From CAMDTE01 sp034679985 (GTDB taxonomy: Bacteria > Bacteroidota > Bacteroidia > Flavobacteriales > Schleiferiaceae): a stretch of 64,000 bases of DNA. A program made the position numbers and the translations under genes. Every line of letters starts with the position of its first letter. Position 1 is the first letter of the stretch. Below, piece by piece: positions 26,619 to 36,009 of the stretch. The notes beneath the pieces are model-generated. The model was not told where the DNA came from. It was given only the letters and a program-made list of their open reading frames with translations, and did no database searches. The stretch is from the NCBI GenBank assembly GCA_034679985.1, contig JAXITR010000007.1:1-64000 (forward strand), given 5' to 3'.

Positions 26619-27274
26619 TCGGGTTGTTTTTTCCATTGAGTCAAAACGTACAAGCCCACACCGGTAGAGATGGCGGCGTCGGCCAGATTGAATATGGGCC
26701 GAAAGAAGACCAGGCGCTCGCCGCCCCAAAAGGGGAAGGAGTCGGGCCATTGGGTGTCTACCAAAGGAAAGTAGAGCATGTCCACCACATTTCCCATCAA
26801 GGGAGCGGCATAACCCCCGCCCCATTGGGCCACCCCGCCGTAGGGCACCCACGATTCAAACATCGGCAGGTAGGTCATTCCGCGGTCAAAAAGTACCCCA
26901 TAGAAAGCGCTGTCCAGCACGTTGCCCAGTGCGCCTGCGAAAATCAAAGCGATGGAGTAGATCAGCAAGGGGGCAGACCAAAATCCACGTTGTGCAAAGG
27001 CTGAACGGCTGCTGCGCCACTCTTTCCAGCCCCACCAGCCAATAAAGCCAATGGCCAACACCCGAAACAGGGAGAGGATCAATTTACCGGTGGTTCCGCC
27101 CCACTCCATCCCAAACGCCATGCCCGGGTTTTCCGTGAAATGCAGGTGAAACCAAGGCAGCAGTTCCACACTTTCGCCAAACGCGAAGGTAGTTTTGATG
27201 TAGATTTTCAAGGCCTGATCGGCCAGCAACAAAAGGCCAACCAAGGCAAGGGGTCCGCGGGGTACTGAATTCAC
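26615..27274 (-). CDS. lspA: Lipoprotein signal peptidase LspA
   Basis: Inner-membrane aspartic peptidase (219 aa) that cuts prolipoproteins at the lipobox Cys. Four membrane helices are evident. The catalytic Asp motifs are GALGNVLDSAFYG and FRPIFNLADAAIS, with the Bacteroidota-type insert carrying NVVDMLYFPL between them. It starts right after the DksA-like gene and overlaps the M28 peptidase start, so this looks like one operon (DksA-like, lspA, M28, gpsA). Confidence 0.94.
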   Translation of the reverse strand: MNSVPRGPLALVGLLLLADQALKIYIKTTFAFGESVELLPWFHLHFTENPGMAFGMEWGGTTGKLILSLFRVLAIGFIGWWGWKEWRSSRSAFAQRGFWSAPLLIYSIALIFAGALGNVLDSAFYGVLFDRGMTYLPMFESWVPYGGVAQWGGGYAAPLMGNVVDMLYFPLVDTQWPDSFPFWGGERLVFFRPIFNLADAAISTGVGLYVLTQWKKQPE

Positions 27275-27655
27275 TTATCGTTTTTTCTTGGCTTCCATGC
27301 TCAGCGTGGCGTGCGGGACCAAGCGCAGTCGGTCCTTGCCAATGAGCTGGCCGGTCTCGCGGCAGATGCCGTAGGTTTTGTTTTCAATGCGCATCAGGGC
27401 CGCCTTCAGGTCCCGAATAAACTTTTCCTGACGAGCGGCCAATTGAGCGTTTGCTTCTTTGCTCATGGTTTCCGACCCCTCTTCAAAACTCTTGAAGACG
27501 GGCGACGTATCGTCCGTTCCGTTGTTCAAATTGTTGGCGAATTGTTCGCGCAACAAGCCCAGGTCTTGTTCGGCCTTGGCAATTTTGTCAACAATCAACA
27601 AACGAAACTCTTCCAAGTCGGCGTCGGAGTAACGGATTTTATGGGTATCGGCCAT
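27275..27655 (-). CDS. TraR/DksA-family protein lacking the zinc cysteines
   Basis: A 126-aa protein with the coiled-coil and C-terminal fold of DksA-like RNA-polymerase secondary-channel regulators. The C-terminal segment YGICRETGQLIGKDRL then VPHATLSMEAKKKR matches the family, but C98 is the only cysteine where classic DksA has four, so no zinc finger can form. Similar degenerate versions are common in Bacteroidota. It precedes lspA with no gap. Binding to RNA polymerase is inferred from the family. Confidence 0.82.
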   Translation of the reverse strand: MADTHKIRYSDADLEEFRLLIVDKIAKAEQDLGLLREQFANNLNNGTDDTSPVFKSFEEGSETMSKEANAQLAARQEKFIRDLKAALMRIENKTYGICRETGQLIGKDRLRLVPHATLSMEAKKKR

Positions 27656-27703
27656 GGCGGTTTAGGTGGTTATTCGGTTTAGGAAGCGGTGAAGATAAAA
27701 AAG

Positions 27704-30700
27704 TTACGCCTTTTCCAATGCCACTTGGCACGTTAAACCTTCTACCTCGACGTCCACCGGCACGGTAGATGCCGGTATACCCTGCAAATCCCAAGCCAAG
27801 CCAACGGCTAAAACTTCGGACGCAACCCATTCCGAATGCGCCAGCAAGGCCTCCCGGAGGGGGCTGGGCGCTTGCACCCAAAGCGAAATGCGGTCCGTAA
27901 TTTCCAAGCCGGAATCTTTTCGGAGGTTTTGAATGCGGTTTACGATTTCCCGGGCCCAACCTTCGGCTTCCAATTCCGGAGTGAGGGCGGTGTCCACGGC
28001 AACCGTCAGGCCGCGTTCGGAGGCCACTTCCAGGCCGGCTTGTACCTCGGTGGTGATTTCCACGTCTTCCGGCGTCAATTCAAAGGAACCGTTGGGCAGT
28101 TGGAGGGTCCAAGAACCACTGGTTTCCAAAGCATTCAGTGCTTCGGGGCTCAAGGCAGCAATTCCGGCCGCCACTTCCTTCATGGAGGCGCCGGCCTTGG
28201 GTCCCAATGCCTTGAAGTTGGCTTTGGCTTTTTTGGTGAACACGCCGCTTTCCGCCGTCACGGGCACCAATTCTTTGATGTTGACCTCCGCCAGCACCAA
28301 GGGGGTGATTGCCGCCAATTCGGCCCGACGCTCCTCGCTCAGCACGGGCACGAGCATTTTTACCAGCGGTTGGCGCACGCGCATTTTGGTGCGTTTGCGC
28401 ACACTCAGCACCAAACTGGTCAGGCCTTGGGCCAAATCCATGCGGGCTTCCAAACCGGCGTCTAGTTGCGCGGCATCCACCTCTGGAAACGAAGACAGGT
28501 GCACGCTGGCTCCGCCGTTCAAGTCCCGGTACAAGCGGTCTGCGTAAAAGGGCGCCAGCGGCGCAATGAGCCGCGCCACGGTGTCCAAGCACGTGTGCAG
28601 GGTGTGGTAGGCAGCGCGCTTGTCTGCGCCCATCTCGCCCTTCCAGAACCGTCTGCGGCACAGCCGTACGTACCAATTGCTCAGGTGGTCCGTTACGAAC
28701 TCCTGAACCGGTCGGTAGGCCTTAGTGGGCTCGTACTGGTCCATTTGCTCCGTCACTTCCGCCACCAAAGACTGCAGTCGGCTCAAAATCCACCGGTCAA
28801 TTTCCGGACGGTCCGACGGGTCCACCGCGGGCGTGGTTTTGGGATCAAAGCCGTCCACGTTGGCGTAGAGTGCAAAGAACCCGTAGGTGTTGTACAGGGT
28901 GCCAAAAAACTTGCGCTGAACTTCCGTCACGCCGTCCGGATCGTACTTCAGGTTGTCCCAGGGCTGGGCATTGGTGAGGAGGTACCAGCGCACCGCGTCT
29001 GCCCCGTGGAGGTCCATGGCCGCAAAGGGGTCCACGGCATTGCCCAAGCGCTTGGACATTTTTTGGCCGTTTTTGTCCAGGACCAAGCCGTTGGAGATCA
29101 CGTTCTTGTACGCCACGGAGTCTTTCACAAGCGCCGCAATGGCGTGCAGGGTATAAAACCAGCCGCGCGTTTGGTCCACGCCTTCCGCAATAAAATCTGC
29201 CGGAAAAGCAGACCCTCCGTCTACCGCCTCTTTGTTTTCAAAGGGATAGTGCAGTTGGGCAAAGGGCATCGCCCCGGAATCAAACCAAACGTCAATCAAA
29301 TCCGTTTCGCGGCGCATGGGCTTGCCGGAAGAGGAAGTCAAAACCCATTCGTCTACGTGCGGACGGTGCAGGTCCACGGCGTCGTAGTTGGCGGCGGAAA
29401 AGTCCCCAGGAGTGAAGTGGGCCAACGGATTGGAAGCCATGTGCCCGGCCGCAACCGAAACCTCCAAAGCTTCCTTCAACTGCTCCAAAGAGCCCACGCA
29501 AACGGTTTCTTTTCCGTCTTCTGTGCGCCAGAGGGGCAACGGAATGCCCCAGTACCGCGAACGGCTTAAATTCCAATCGTTCAGCGATTCCAGCCAATTT
29601 CCAAACCGACCGGTTCCCGTGCTGGCCGGTTTCCACTGGATGGTGCTGTTCAGAGCCTGCATGCGTTCTTTGACCGCGGTGGCCCGAATGAACCAGCTGT
29701 CCAGCGGGTAGTACAAGACCGGCTTGTCCGTCCGCCAGCAGTGCGGGTAGCTGTGCACGTACTTCTGAACTTTGAACGCCTTGTTCTCCGTTTTCAACTG
29801 GATGGCGATTTCTTCGTCCACGCTCAACTTGGGCGCCTCCTCCTCAGCGTAGTAGGCGTTTTTAACAAATTTTCCGGCCCAAGAGCCGCCGGCTTGCGGA
29901 ATAAAACGCCCGCGGAGGTCCACCAACGGGACGGGGTCGCCGTCTTCGTTCAACACCAACAGAGGCGGCACTCCGGCAGCAGCGGCTACCCGGGCGTCGT
30001 CCGCACCAAAAGTGGGTGCCGTGTGCACCATGCCCGTGCCGTCTTCCGTGGTCACAAAATCACCCGGTATCACGCGAAAAGCCTGGTCTGCGTTTTCGTG
30101 GGGCAACGCGCCGGGGAGCAACTGCTCGTAGCGCAGCCCCACCAATTCGGAGCCCAAGTGCGTGCTGCGTCGGGTCCAAACAGAACCTTCCTCCTCCGCT
30201 TTGAAATAATTGGGCACCAAAGCCGTGGCCAGCACCACTTCCACCGCCAAATGCGTGTAGGGGTTTTCCGTAGCAATGCGGGTGTATTCAATGTCCGGTC
30301 CCACCGTCAGCGCCGTGTTGGACGGCAAGGTCCACGGGGTGGTGGTCCAGGCCAACAGGTGCACGGCAGAATCGCCAAAAAGCGCGCGGCTTTGGTCCGA
30401 CGGCACCACGGCAAACTGCGCCGTAACGCTGGTGTCTGTAACGTCTTTGTAGCAACCGGGCTGGTTCAACTCGTGGGAGCTCAAGCCCGTACCCGCGGCG
30501 GGTGAATACGGCTGGATGGTGTATCCCTTGTACAGCAAGCCTTTGTTGTAGATCTGGGAAAGCAACCACCAAACGGACTCAATGTACGGGGTCTTGTAGG
30601 TGACGTAGGCGTTCTCCTGGTCCACCCAGTAGCCCATTTGGCGGGTCAAGTCGTTCCAAATTCCGGTGTACCGCATTACGGCCTTGCGGCACGCGGCGTT

Positions 30701-31054
30701 GTACTCCTCAATGGTGATGGTTTTGCCAATGTCTTCCTTGGTGATGCCCAACTCTTTTTCCACGCCCAGTTCCACCGGCAGCCCGTGGGTATCCCATCCG
30801 GCCCGACGGTCCACGCGGAACCCGCGCTGGGTTTTGTACCGGCAAAAAGCGTCCTTCAGGGTCCGCGCCATAACGTGGTGGATGCCCGGCAACCCGTTGG
30901 CGGAAGGGGGACCTTCGTAAAAGACAAAATTGGGCGCCTCCTTACGCTGCGTCAAGCTCTGCGCAAACGTTTCCTCAGCTTCCCATTGCGTCAGCACCTC
31001 CCGCTGCACGGCAGCGAGGTCCAACTGGTTATATTCTGGGTAGTGCGTTTTCAT
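27704..31054 (-). CDS. ileS: Isoleucyl-tRNA synthetase
   Basis: Charges tRNA-Ile (class I synthetase), 1116 aa, a normal length for the long type. The HIGH-like motif is in PPSANGLPGIHHVMAR, the KMSKS-like loop in GQKMSKRLGN, the editing domain near WTTTPWTLPSNTALTVG, and the anticodon-binding region after NWYVRLCRRRFWKGE. Its ATG overlaps the ridA stop (ATGA). Confidence 0.97.
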   Translation of the reverse strand: MKTHYPEYNQLDLAAVQREVLTQWEAEETFAQSLTQRKEAPNFVFYEGPPSANGLPGIHHVMARTLKDAFCRYKTQRGFRVDRRAGWDTHGLPVELGVEKELGITKEDIGKTITIEEYNAACRKAVMRYTGIWNDLTRQMGYWVDQENAYVTYKTPYIESVWWLLSQIYNKGLLYKGYTIQPYSPAAGTGLSSHELNQPGCYKDVTDTSVTAQFAVVPSDQSRALFGDSAVHLLAWTTTPWTLPSNTALTVGPDIEYTRIATENPYTHLAVEVVLATALVPNYFKAEEEGSVWTRRSTHLGSELVGLRYEQLLPGALPHENADQAFRVIPGDFVTTEDGTGMVHTAPTFGADDARVAAAAGVPPLLVLNEDGDPVPLVDLRGRFIPQAGGSWAGKFVKNAYYAEEEAPKLSVDEEIAIQLKTENKAFKVQKYVHSYPHCWRTDKPVLYYPLDSWFIRATAVKERMQALNSTIQWKPASTGTGRFGNWLESLNDWNLSRSRYWGIPLPLWRTEDGKETVCVGSLEQLKEALEVSVAAGHMASNPLAHFTPGDFSAANYDAVDLHRPHVDEWVLTSSSGKPMRRETDLIDVWFDSGAMPFAQLHYPFENKEAVDGGSAFPADFIAEGVDQTRGWFYTLHAIAALVKDSVAYKNVISNGLVLDKNGQKMSKRLGNAVDPFAAMDLHGADAVRWYLLTNAQPWDNLKYDPDGVTEVQRKFFGTLYNTYGFFALYANVDGFDPKTTPAVDPSDRPEIDRWILSRLQSLVAEVTEQMDQYEPTKAYRPVQEFVTDHLSNWYVRLCRRRFWKGEMGADKRAAYHTLHTCLDTVARLIAPLAPFYADRLYRDLNGGASVHLSSFPEVDAAQLDAGLEARMDLAQGLTSLVLSVRKRTKMRVRQPLVKMLVPVLSEERRAELAAITPLVLAEVNIKELVPVTAESGVFTKKAKANFKALGPKAGASMKEVAAGIAALSPEALNALETSGSWTLQLPNGSFELTPEDVEITTEVQAGLEVASERGLTVAVDTALTPELEAEGWAREIVNRIQNLRKDSGLEITDRISLWVQAPSPLREALLAHSEWVASEVLAVGLAWDLQGIPASTVPVDVEVEGLTCQVALEKA

Positions 31055-31479
31055 GGGAGCACAGCGATCACTTTCAATTCAACGGCAATGGGCGTGGGCA
31101 AGGCGCCCACTTCCACCGTGGTGCGGCACGGACGCGGATTCACGTCCGCAAAGTATTCTGCGTACAGACGGTTGAAGGTGGTGAAGTCGCGGCGCATGTC
31201 GGTCAAAAAAACCGTTACGTCCACCAAATCAGACCATTTTGCGCCGTTTTCTTCCAAAACCGTCCGCACATTCGCCATCACGCTGTGCACTTGGGCCTCA
31301 AAATCAAAGGATTGGTAGTTTCCTGCCGCATCCAAGGTGAGGCCAGGAACGCTGGAAGCTGCCGGGGCGCTCTTGGGCAGCCGGGGCCCAATGCCCGATA
31401 CAAACAACAGGTTGCCCACTTTGCGGGCGGCAGGGTACAGCCCCACGGGCTGCGGTGCGTTGGAAGCGGAAGAGTCCAT
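31051..31479 (-). CDS. RidA-family deaminase
   Basis: A 142-aa Rid/YjgF/UK114-family protein, which hydrolyses reactive enamines and imines. The substrate-binding arginine lies in NPRPCRTTVEVGALPTP (R119) and E134 in the terminal VELKVIAV. The start at 31479 was chosen because a TATCTTTG box ends 6 nt before the ATG and because the longer frame upstream is unlike the family. Upstream of and coupled to ileS, which is a curious pairing since Rid proteins protect enzymes sensitive to threonine-derived imines. Confidence 0.86.
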   Translation of the reverse strand: MDSSASNAPQPVGLYPAARKVGNLLFVSGIGPRLPKSAPAASSVPGLTLDAAGNYQSFDFEAQVHSVMANVRTVLEENGAKWSDLVDVTVFLTDMRRDFTTFNRLYAEYFADVNPRPCRTTVEVGALPTPIAVELKVIAVLP

Positions 31480-31485
31480 AGGGGG

Positions 31486-31493
31486 CAAAGATA
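31486..31493 (-). promoter_or_regulatory. Candidate -7 box of ridA-ileS (TATCTTTG)
   Basis: Exact TAnnTTTG match on the minus strand, ending 6 nt before the ridA ATG. This predicts an mRNA with almost no leader. Confidence 0.55.
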
Positions 31494-31846
31494 CAGCGCG
31501 CGCGAGGGATGGGCGAGGGAGCGGCGGTTGGAGTCCTCCGGGGAACCGGCAAAATGCAGCACGGCCACAGATTACCAAATTGTTAAAAAACGAAAAACGC
31601 CGCCCAAAAGACGACGTTTCTCTAACCCTTGTGTCGAAACAGCTCAGAAAAACCAATCCAACAGGGCAAATATAGAATAATTTTTCAAAGTGTGCGCGGT
31701 ACACTAAGTAAATTTTTTATTTTTGTTACTCGAACAACGAACGGAGGGAGGTGGTCCTTGCGGTATGGGGCGGGTTGGTCCTTGATTTCTGAGCCTCTTC
31801 AAACGATTGCGCGATCCCAAACAGCGAGCCCATCTTCTTCAGTTCG

Positions 31847-31854
31847 TACTTTTA
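31847..31854 (+). promoter_or_regulatory. Leaderless-type -7 box of the flippase gene (TACTTTTA)
   Basis: The octamer ends 4 nt before the GTG start at 31859 and supports that start. Confidence 0.5.
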
Positions 31855-31858
31855 CCCC

Positions 31859-33310
31859 GTGGGCACCGTTAAAAAATTGGTTGGGGATGCTGCGCTCTAC
31901 GGAGTGAGCAGCATTGTGGCCCGGTTGCTCAATTTTTTGCTCACGCCCCTGCACACCGCCGTGCTTCCCAAAGCTGAGTACGGAGCCTACTCAGACCTCT
32001 ACGTATTTATTGCCTTTTTGATGGTGGTGCTCACCTACGGCATGGAGACGGCCTATTTTCGGTTCAGCCAGCGGTCGGACACCAATTCGGAGTCCGTATA
32101 CAGCACCTCGCTGCTGTCCATTTTGGGAACTACGGTTTTTTTCTTGCTGGTATTGAGCTTGTTTTACAAACCTCTGGCCGAGGTTTTGCGGTACGGCAGT
32201 CGGCCGGAATTGGTCTTGGGCATGGGCCTCATTGTGGCGTTTGAAGCCGTCGCAGCGGTTCCCTTTGCCCGGCTACGCGCTCAAGGCAAGGCGGCGCGCT
32301 TTGTGGCCATCAAGACCGGATTGATCCTGGTCAACATAGTGCTCAACTTGTTCTTTTACCAATGGTACCCCGCGCAGAACCCGGCATTTGACGCCCACAC
32401 CGTGCAGTGGGTTTTGGTGGCCAATCTGGGCGCGTCCTTGTTCATGCTCTTGTGTTTGTGGCCGGAGTGGCGGGCCATTCGCCTTCCGTCCTTCAATTGG
32501 ACCGTTTGGCGCCAAATGCTAGCCTTTGGATTCCCCTTGCTGCTGGCGGGATTGCCGGGCGTTGCCAACGAAATGGCCGACCGCTTTTTCATCAAGTATT
32601 TGCTGCCCGCAGACACCAGTTTGGCCGACGTCGGCACGTATTCCGCCATTTACAAACTATCCATCTTTTTGGTCATGTTCAACCAGGCGTTCCGCTACGC
32701 GGCGGAGCCCTTTTTCTTCAAAGCGGGCGGCCAAGGCAATGCCGCACCGATGCTGGCCCGGACCACGCGCGCTTTTGTGGCGGTGGTGGGCTTGGGCATG
32801 GTTTCGGTTTTGGCTGGATTGGACCTGCTCAAACATTTTATTGCCGCCAAGTACTGGGACCACCTCCACCTGCTCCCCATATTGCTGTTGGCCAACCTGT
32901 TTTTGGCCCTCAACACCCAGTTGTCCCTAGGCTACAAACTGAACGACAAAACGTCTTTGGCGCTGCGCGTAACCCTGGTGGGATTTGCGTTGACCGTGGT
33001 GCTGAACTGGGTTTGGATTCCCCGGTGGGGCATTGAGGGAGCCGCTTGGGCCACCTTGGTGAGCTACGCCGGCATGACCCTGGTCTCCTACGGCTTGGGC
33101 ACCAAGTACTTCCCCGTTCCGTATGAGGTCGGGAAAATCTCCTTGTACCTGGTTGCGGCGGCAGCGTGCGGCTACGGAGCGTTTTTGGCTTCTGGCGTGC
33201 CGCTCCTCCAAATCTTGGCCGCAGGGGTTTATGCCGCCGTCGTTTTTGCCGTGGAGCGCCCAGACCGTTGGCGCCGCAACTCCGTCCCCTCCCAAACGCT
33301 TAACCCATGA
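31859..33310 (+). CDS. Polysaccharide flippase-like membrane protein (MOP superfamily)
   Basis: A 483-aa polytopic membrane protein resembling O-antigen/teichoic-acid flippases (Wzx/RfbX type). It has the typical opening KKLVGDAALYGVSSIVARL, then about 12-14 hydrophobic segments, and NEMADRFFIKYLLPADTSLADVGTYSAIYKL. The GTG start is supported by the -7-like box ending 4 nt upstream. It may flip undecaprenyl-linked glycan to the periplasm; no glycan-assembly cluster surrounds it. Its stop overlaps the dut start (ATGA). Confidence 0.85.
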   Translation: MGTVKKLVGDAALYGVSSIVARLLNFLLTPLHTAVLPKAEYGAYSDLYVFIAFLMVVLTYGMETAYFRFSQRSDTNSESVYSTSLLSILGTTVFFLLVLSLFYKPLAEVLRYGSRPELVLGMGLIVAFEAVAAVPFARLRAQGKAARFVAIKTGLILVNIVLNLFFYQWYPAQNPAFDAHTVQWVLVANLGASLFMLLCLWPEWRAIRLPSFNWTVWRQMLAFGFPLLLAGLPGVANEMADRFFIKYLLPADTSLADVGTYSAIYKLSIFLVMFNQAFRYAAEPFFFKAGGQGNAAPMLARTTRAFVAVVGLGMVSVLAGLDLLKHFIAAKYWDHLHLLPILLLANLFLALNTQLSLGYKLNDKTSLALRVTLVGFALTVVLNWVWIPRWGIEGAAWATLVSYAGMTLVSYGLGTKYFPVPYEVGKISLYLVAAAACGYGAFLASGVPLLQILAAGVYAAVVFAVERPDRWRRNSVPSQTLNP

Positions 33311-33747
33311 TGCACGTTTCCGTAGTCAACCGCTCCCCGTATCCCTTGCCTGCGTACGCAACACCGGGCAGCGCAGGCTTGGACCTTCGGGCCCACATGG
33401 AGGAATCCAAAGTGCTCCAACCCGGCGAGCGGGTGTTGGTACCTACCGGCCTTTCCCTGGCGCTGCCGGAAGGGTTTGAAGCCCAAGTGCGGCCGCGGAG
33501 CGGGCTGGCGTTGAAACACGGAATAACGGTCCTCAACAGTCCGGGAACCGTCGACGCCGATTACCGCGGGGACGTGGGCGTGATCCTCATCAACTTAGGT
33601 GCTGAACCGTTCACCATTGCTCCCGGCGACCGCATTGCGCAGCTGGTCCTGGCCACTTATGCCCAGGTGGAGTGGGCGCCCGTTGAGGTGCTCCCGGAAA
33701 CCGAACGCGGTGCGGGAGGATTTGGGCATACCGGTACCCAAAAATAA
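33307..33747 (+). CDS. dut: dUTP pyrophosphatase
   Basis: Trimeric dUTPase, 146 aa, converting dUTP to dUMP and keeping uracil out of DNA. All five motifs are visible: GSAGLDLRA, RPRSGLALKHG, GTVDADYRGDVGVILIN, PGDRIAQLVL and the C-terminal ERGAGGFGHTG. It is translationally coupled to the flippase gene, which is unrelated in function. Confidence 0.96.
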   Translation: MMHVSVVNRSPYPLPAYATPGSAGLDLRAHMEESKVLQPGERVLVPTGLSLALPEGFEAQVRPRSGLALKHGITVLNSPGTVDADYRGDVGVILINLGAEPFTIAPGDRIAQLVLATYAQVEWAPVEVLPETERGAGGFGHTGTQK

Positions 33748-33859
33748 CATCCGTCGCCACCCCGGTGCAGGCTTGATTCCCCAGTGAAATCAGTCCTTTT
33801 TGCCGGAAAACCGCTTGACCGGAAGCGGTGTAAACACTTGATTTACTGCAAAATTTACC

Positions 33860-33867
33860 TACCTTGG
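33860..33867 (+). promoter_or_regulatory. Leaderless-type -7 box of the TIGR02206 operon (TACCTTGG)
   Basis: Ends 4 nt before the GTG at 33872; one mismatch to TAnnTTTG. It would drive all three coupled copies. Confidence 0.5.
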
Positions 33868-33871
33868 AACC

Positions 33872-34573
33872 GTGGAAACGCATCATATAATTCCCTTTGG
33901 CTCCAGCTGGTGGTGGGGCGGATGGCTCATTTTTGCGGTCTACGGAGCCGTTGTTTTTTGGATTGGAAAGTCCGCAACGGAAGCCACGCGCGAGCGATTT
34001 GAGCGGTGGTGGGGATGGGTCATTTTGGGCTTTTTTGCCTTCGGACAATTCTACCAAGTACTGGACGGCTCTTGGAGCCTGCAAGAAAGTCTCCCGCTGC
34101 ACCTGTGTTGGTTCAGTCGGTTCTTGGCGGTGCTTTACCTGACCTTCCGCCAGAAGTGGGCCCTGGTTCCACTGTTCTTCTGGGGCATTGTGGGCGGATT
34201 TCATTCGTTAATGACGCCAGAAAGTACCTTGGGAGGGGGTTCCTTCATGCTGGTGGAATACTACTTCAGCCACGCCGGAATCATTTTGGTTCCGCTCTAC
34301 AGCGTGTTTGTGGGCGGATGGCGCATTCCGGCCAACGGCTGGTTGCAGGCGTTTTTTTGGAACAACGTCCTCTTGCTGCCGATTTACCTGATCAATCTGG
34401 CCGTAGGCGGCAACTACATGTTCTTGGTGGCCCCTCCAACAGCGGAGAATCCCTTTGTGGTGGGCGAGTGGCCTTACTACATCTTGGGCTTTGAAGCCGC
34501 GGCCTTGCTGCACTACGGCGTTTTGCGCCTCATTTTCTTCAATTATCTACTCCCCAAAAGAGCAACCGCATGA
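33872..34573 (+). CDS. TIGR02206/YwaF-type seven-helix membrane protein, copy 1
   Basis: A 233-aa integral membrane protein with about seven helices and no signal peptide. It fits the TIGR02206 (TP0381/YwaF) family, which is distantly related to eukaryotic TMEM164. The markers are SLPLHLCWFSRF (C79), WGIVGGFHSLMTPES (H111), YYFSHAGIILVPLY (H134) and the extracytosolic loop NYMFL...NPFVVGEWPYYILG. TMEM164 is reported to be an acyltransferase using a Cys and a His; the same two positions are kept here, but catalysis is inferred. The GTG start follows a TACCTTGG box by 4 nt. First of three overlapping paralogues. Confidence 0.8.
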   Translation: METHHIIPFGSSWWWGGWLIFAVYGAVVFWIGKSATEATRERFERWWGWVILGFFAFGQFYQVLDGSWSLQESLPLHLCWFSRFLAVLYLTFRQKWALVPLFFWGIVGGFHSLMTPESTLGGGSFMLVEYYFSHAGIILVPLYSVFVGGWRIPANGWLQAFFWNNVLLLPIYLINLAVGGNYMFLVAPPTAENPFVVGEWPYYILGFEAAALLHYGVLRLIFFNYLLPKRATA

Positions 34574-35256
34574 ACGAGCACCACGTCATTCCACTCGGTT
34601 CCTTTTGGTGGTTTATGGGATGGGCCCTGCTGGCCGCACAAATACTGGTGGGCTATGGAGTTTCCCGCTACGCTACGGATTCGTTCCGACGTCGGTTTGA
34701 ACAGGGCTGGGGAATCGCCATCTTGGGATCGTACGTCTTGGTGCAAGGGTACGTGGCCCTGCGCGGAGACTACACCCTGAGCAACAGCTTGCCCATTCAC
34801 CTGTGCTCCTTCAGCCGCGTGCTGGCCTTTTTGGCGTTAACCCTGCGCAAAAAGTGGGCGTTTTACCCCTTGTTTTTTTGGGGAATCATGGGCGGGATGC
34901 ACGCTTTGCTCACTCCGGAAAACACCTTCGGCAACAACCCCTGGACCTTTGCCGAATATTTCTTTGGTCATTCCTCGGTTATTGCCGTGCCCATTTACTT
35001 GTTGGCCATCCGCGGCCGAACCCTGAAAAAGTGGTCTTGGCTGACGGCTTGGGGTTGGACCAATGCCTTGATTGTGCCCGTGTACGCTCTTTCTTGGTTG
35101 GTGGACGGCAACTACATGTATTTGCGCGAACGGCCTTTGGTGGCCAATCCCTTTGTGGTGGGGGAGTGGCCGTGGTACGTGGTGGGCTTTGAGCTCCTTG
35201 CCGTGGCGCATTTCTTGGTGTTTACGGCCGTCGCGTACAAGCGAATTGAACGATGA
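34570..35256 (+). CDS. TIGR02206/YwaF-type membrane protein, copy 2
   Basis: A 228-aa paralogue of copy 1 with the same start (MNEHHVIPLGSFWW versus METHHIIPFGSSWW) and aligned motifs: SLPIHLCSFSRV (C79), WGIMGGMHALLTPEN (H111), YFFGHSSVIAVPIY (H134) and NYMYL...NPFVVGEWPWYVVG. The Cys and both His fall at identical positions to copy 1. Its ATG overlaps the stop of copy 1 and its own stop overlaps copy 3, so all three should be made in equal amounts. Confidence 0.8.
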   Translation: MNEHHVIPLGSFWWFMGWALLAAQILVGYGVSRYATDSFRRRFEQGWGIAILGSYVLVQGYVALRGDYTLSNSLPIHLCSFSRVLAFLALTLRKKWAFYPLFFWGIMGGMHALLTPENTFGNNPWTFAEYFFGHSSVIAVPIYLLAIRGRTLKKWSWLTAWGWTNALIVPVYALSWLVDGNYMYLRERPLVANPFVVGEWPWYVVGFELLAVAHFLVFTAVAYKRIER

Positions 35257-35957
35257 ACGCGCACGACTGGATTGCTACCGGCCTGGGCTGGTACCTCTTT
35301 GCGGCCGTTTTCGTTTTGTTGTGGTGGGTGGCCCCGCGCACGGGTTCGCCGCACCTGAAGACCTTTGAAAAAGGTTTGGCCGTATTCATTGCCCTCAACT
35401 ACGCCTTCTACCACGTTTCCGCCGCGGTTTTGGGCGATTGGTCCGTGCAAGATTCCCTGCCCTTCCATCTATGCAACCTCACCCAACTGATGCTGATTTG
35501 GCACCTGCTCACCGGGCAGCAGTGGGCGTTTCGCATCTCGGCCATATGGGGCCCGTTGGGCGGAATTCAAGCGCTGTTTACCCCGGGGATAGAGGCAGAT
35601 TATTGGTTTCCGCTGGTGGTTCAGTTTTTTGTTTCCCACAGCCTGGTGGTTTTGGTCCCGATTTACCTGATGGTTCGTGCCGGACGTCGGTTGCCCAAAC
35701 GCTTCTTTTGGCCCATCATTGGCTACACGCACTTGGTTGCCTTGGTGTTGCACCTGATCAACCGGTCGTTGGGCAGCAACTACATGTACGTCAACCAACC
35801 CCCGCCCGTAGACCATCCGCTCCTGCACGGAAGCTGGCCCTACTACTTGTTTTGGATCGACGTGGCGTTGTTTGCCTTGGTGGCCTTGTTTCTCTGGGGA
35901 TTCCGGCGCTACACCCACCCGGAAGGCGAGGGAAAGCCCTCCGTTGGGCAGGCTTGA
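35253..35957 (+). CDS. TIGR02206/YwaF-type membrane protein, copy 3 (diverged)
   Basis: A 234-aa, more diverged paralogue. C74 (SLPFHLCNLTQL) and H129 (FFVSHSLVVLVPIY) are kept, but the third position is glutamine (WGPLGGIQALFTPGI) where the other copies have His. The C-terminal loop reads NYMYVNQPPPVDHPLLHGSWPYYLFW rather than NPFVVGEWPYY, in two parts. It could be a structural or regulatory partner of copies 1 and 2, or an enzyme with another substrate. ATGA coupling to copy 2. Confidence 0.76.
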   Translation: MNAHDWIATGLGWYLFAAVFVLLWWVAPRTGSPHLKTFEKGLAVFIALNYAFYHVSAAVLGDWSVQDSLPFHLCNLTQLMLIWHLLTGQQWAFRISAIWGPLGGIQALFTPGIEADYWFPLVVQFFVSHSLVVLVPIYLMVRAGRRLPKRFFWPIIGYTHLVALVLHLINRSLGSNYMYVNQPPPVDHPLLHGSWPYYLFWIDVALFALVALFLWGFRRYTHPEGEGKPSVGQA

Positions 35958-36009
35958 TGATTTCTTCAGTTAACTGATAATAATCAGGTTGTTGCCGGTG
36001 CAAGGGACC

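Larger units (their letters stand above)
31480..31858. other. 379-nt spacer between ridA and the flippase gene
   Basis: A divergent spacer. Its left end holds the ridA -7 box (31486-31493) and its right end the flippase -7-like box TACTTTTA (31847-31854). The middle, near 31580-31740, is AT-richer than its surroundings, but I see no convincing gene, RNA or terminator in it. Confidence 0.5.

Noticed and set aside
31051..31704. Longer ridA frame starting at 31704
   Set aside because: The extra 75 residues have no Rid similarity and cross the candidate promoter box; the start at 31479 matches family length.
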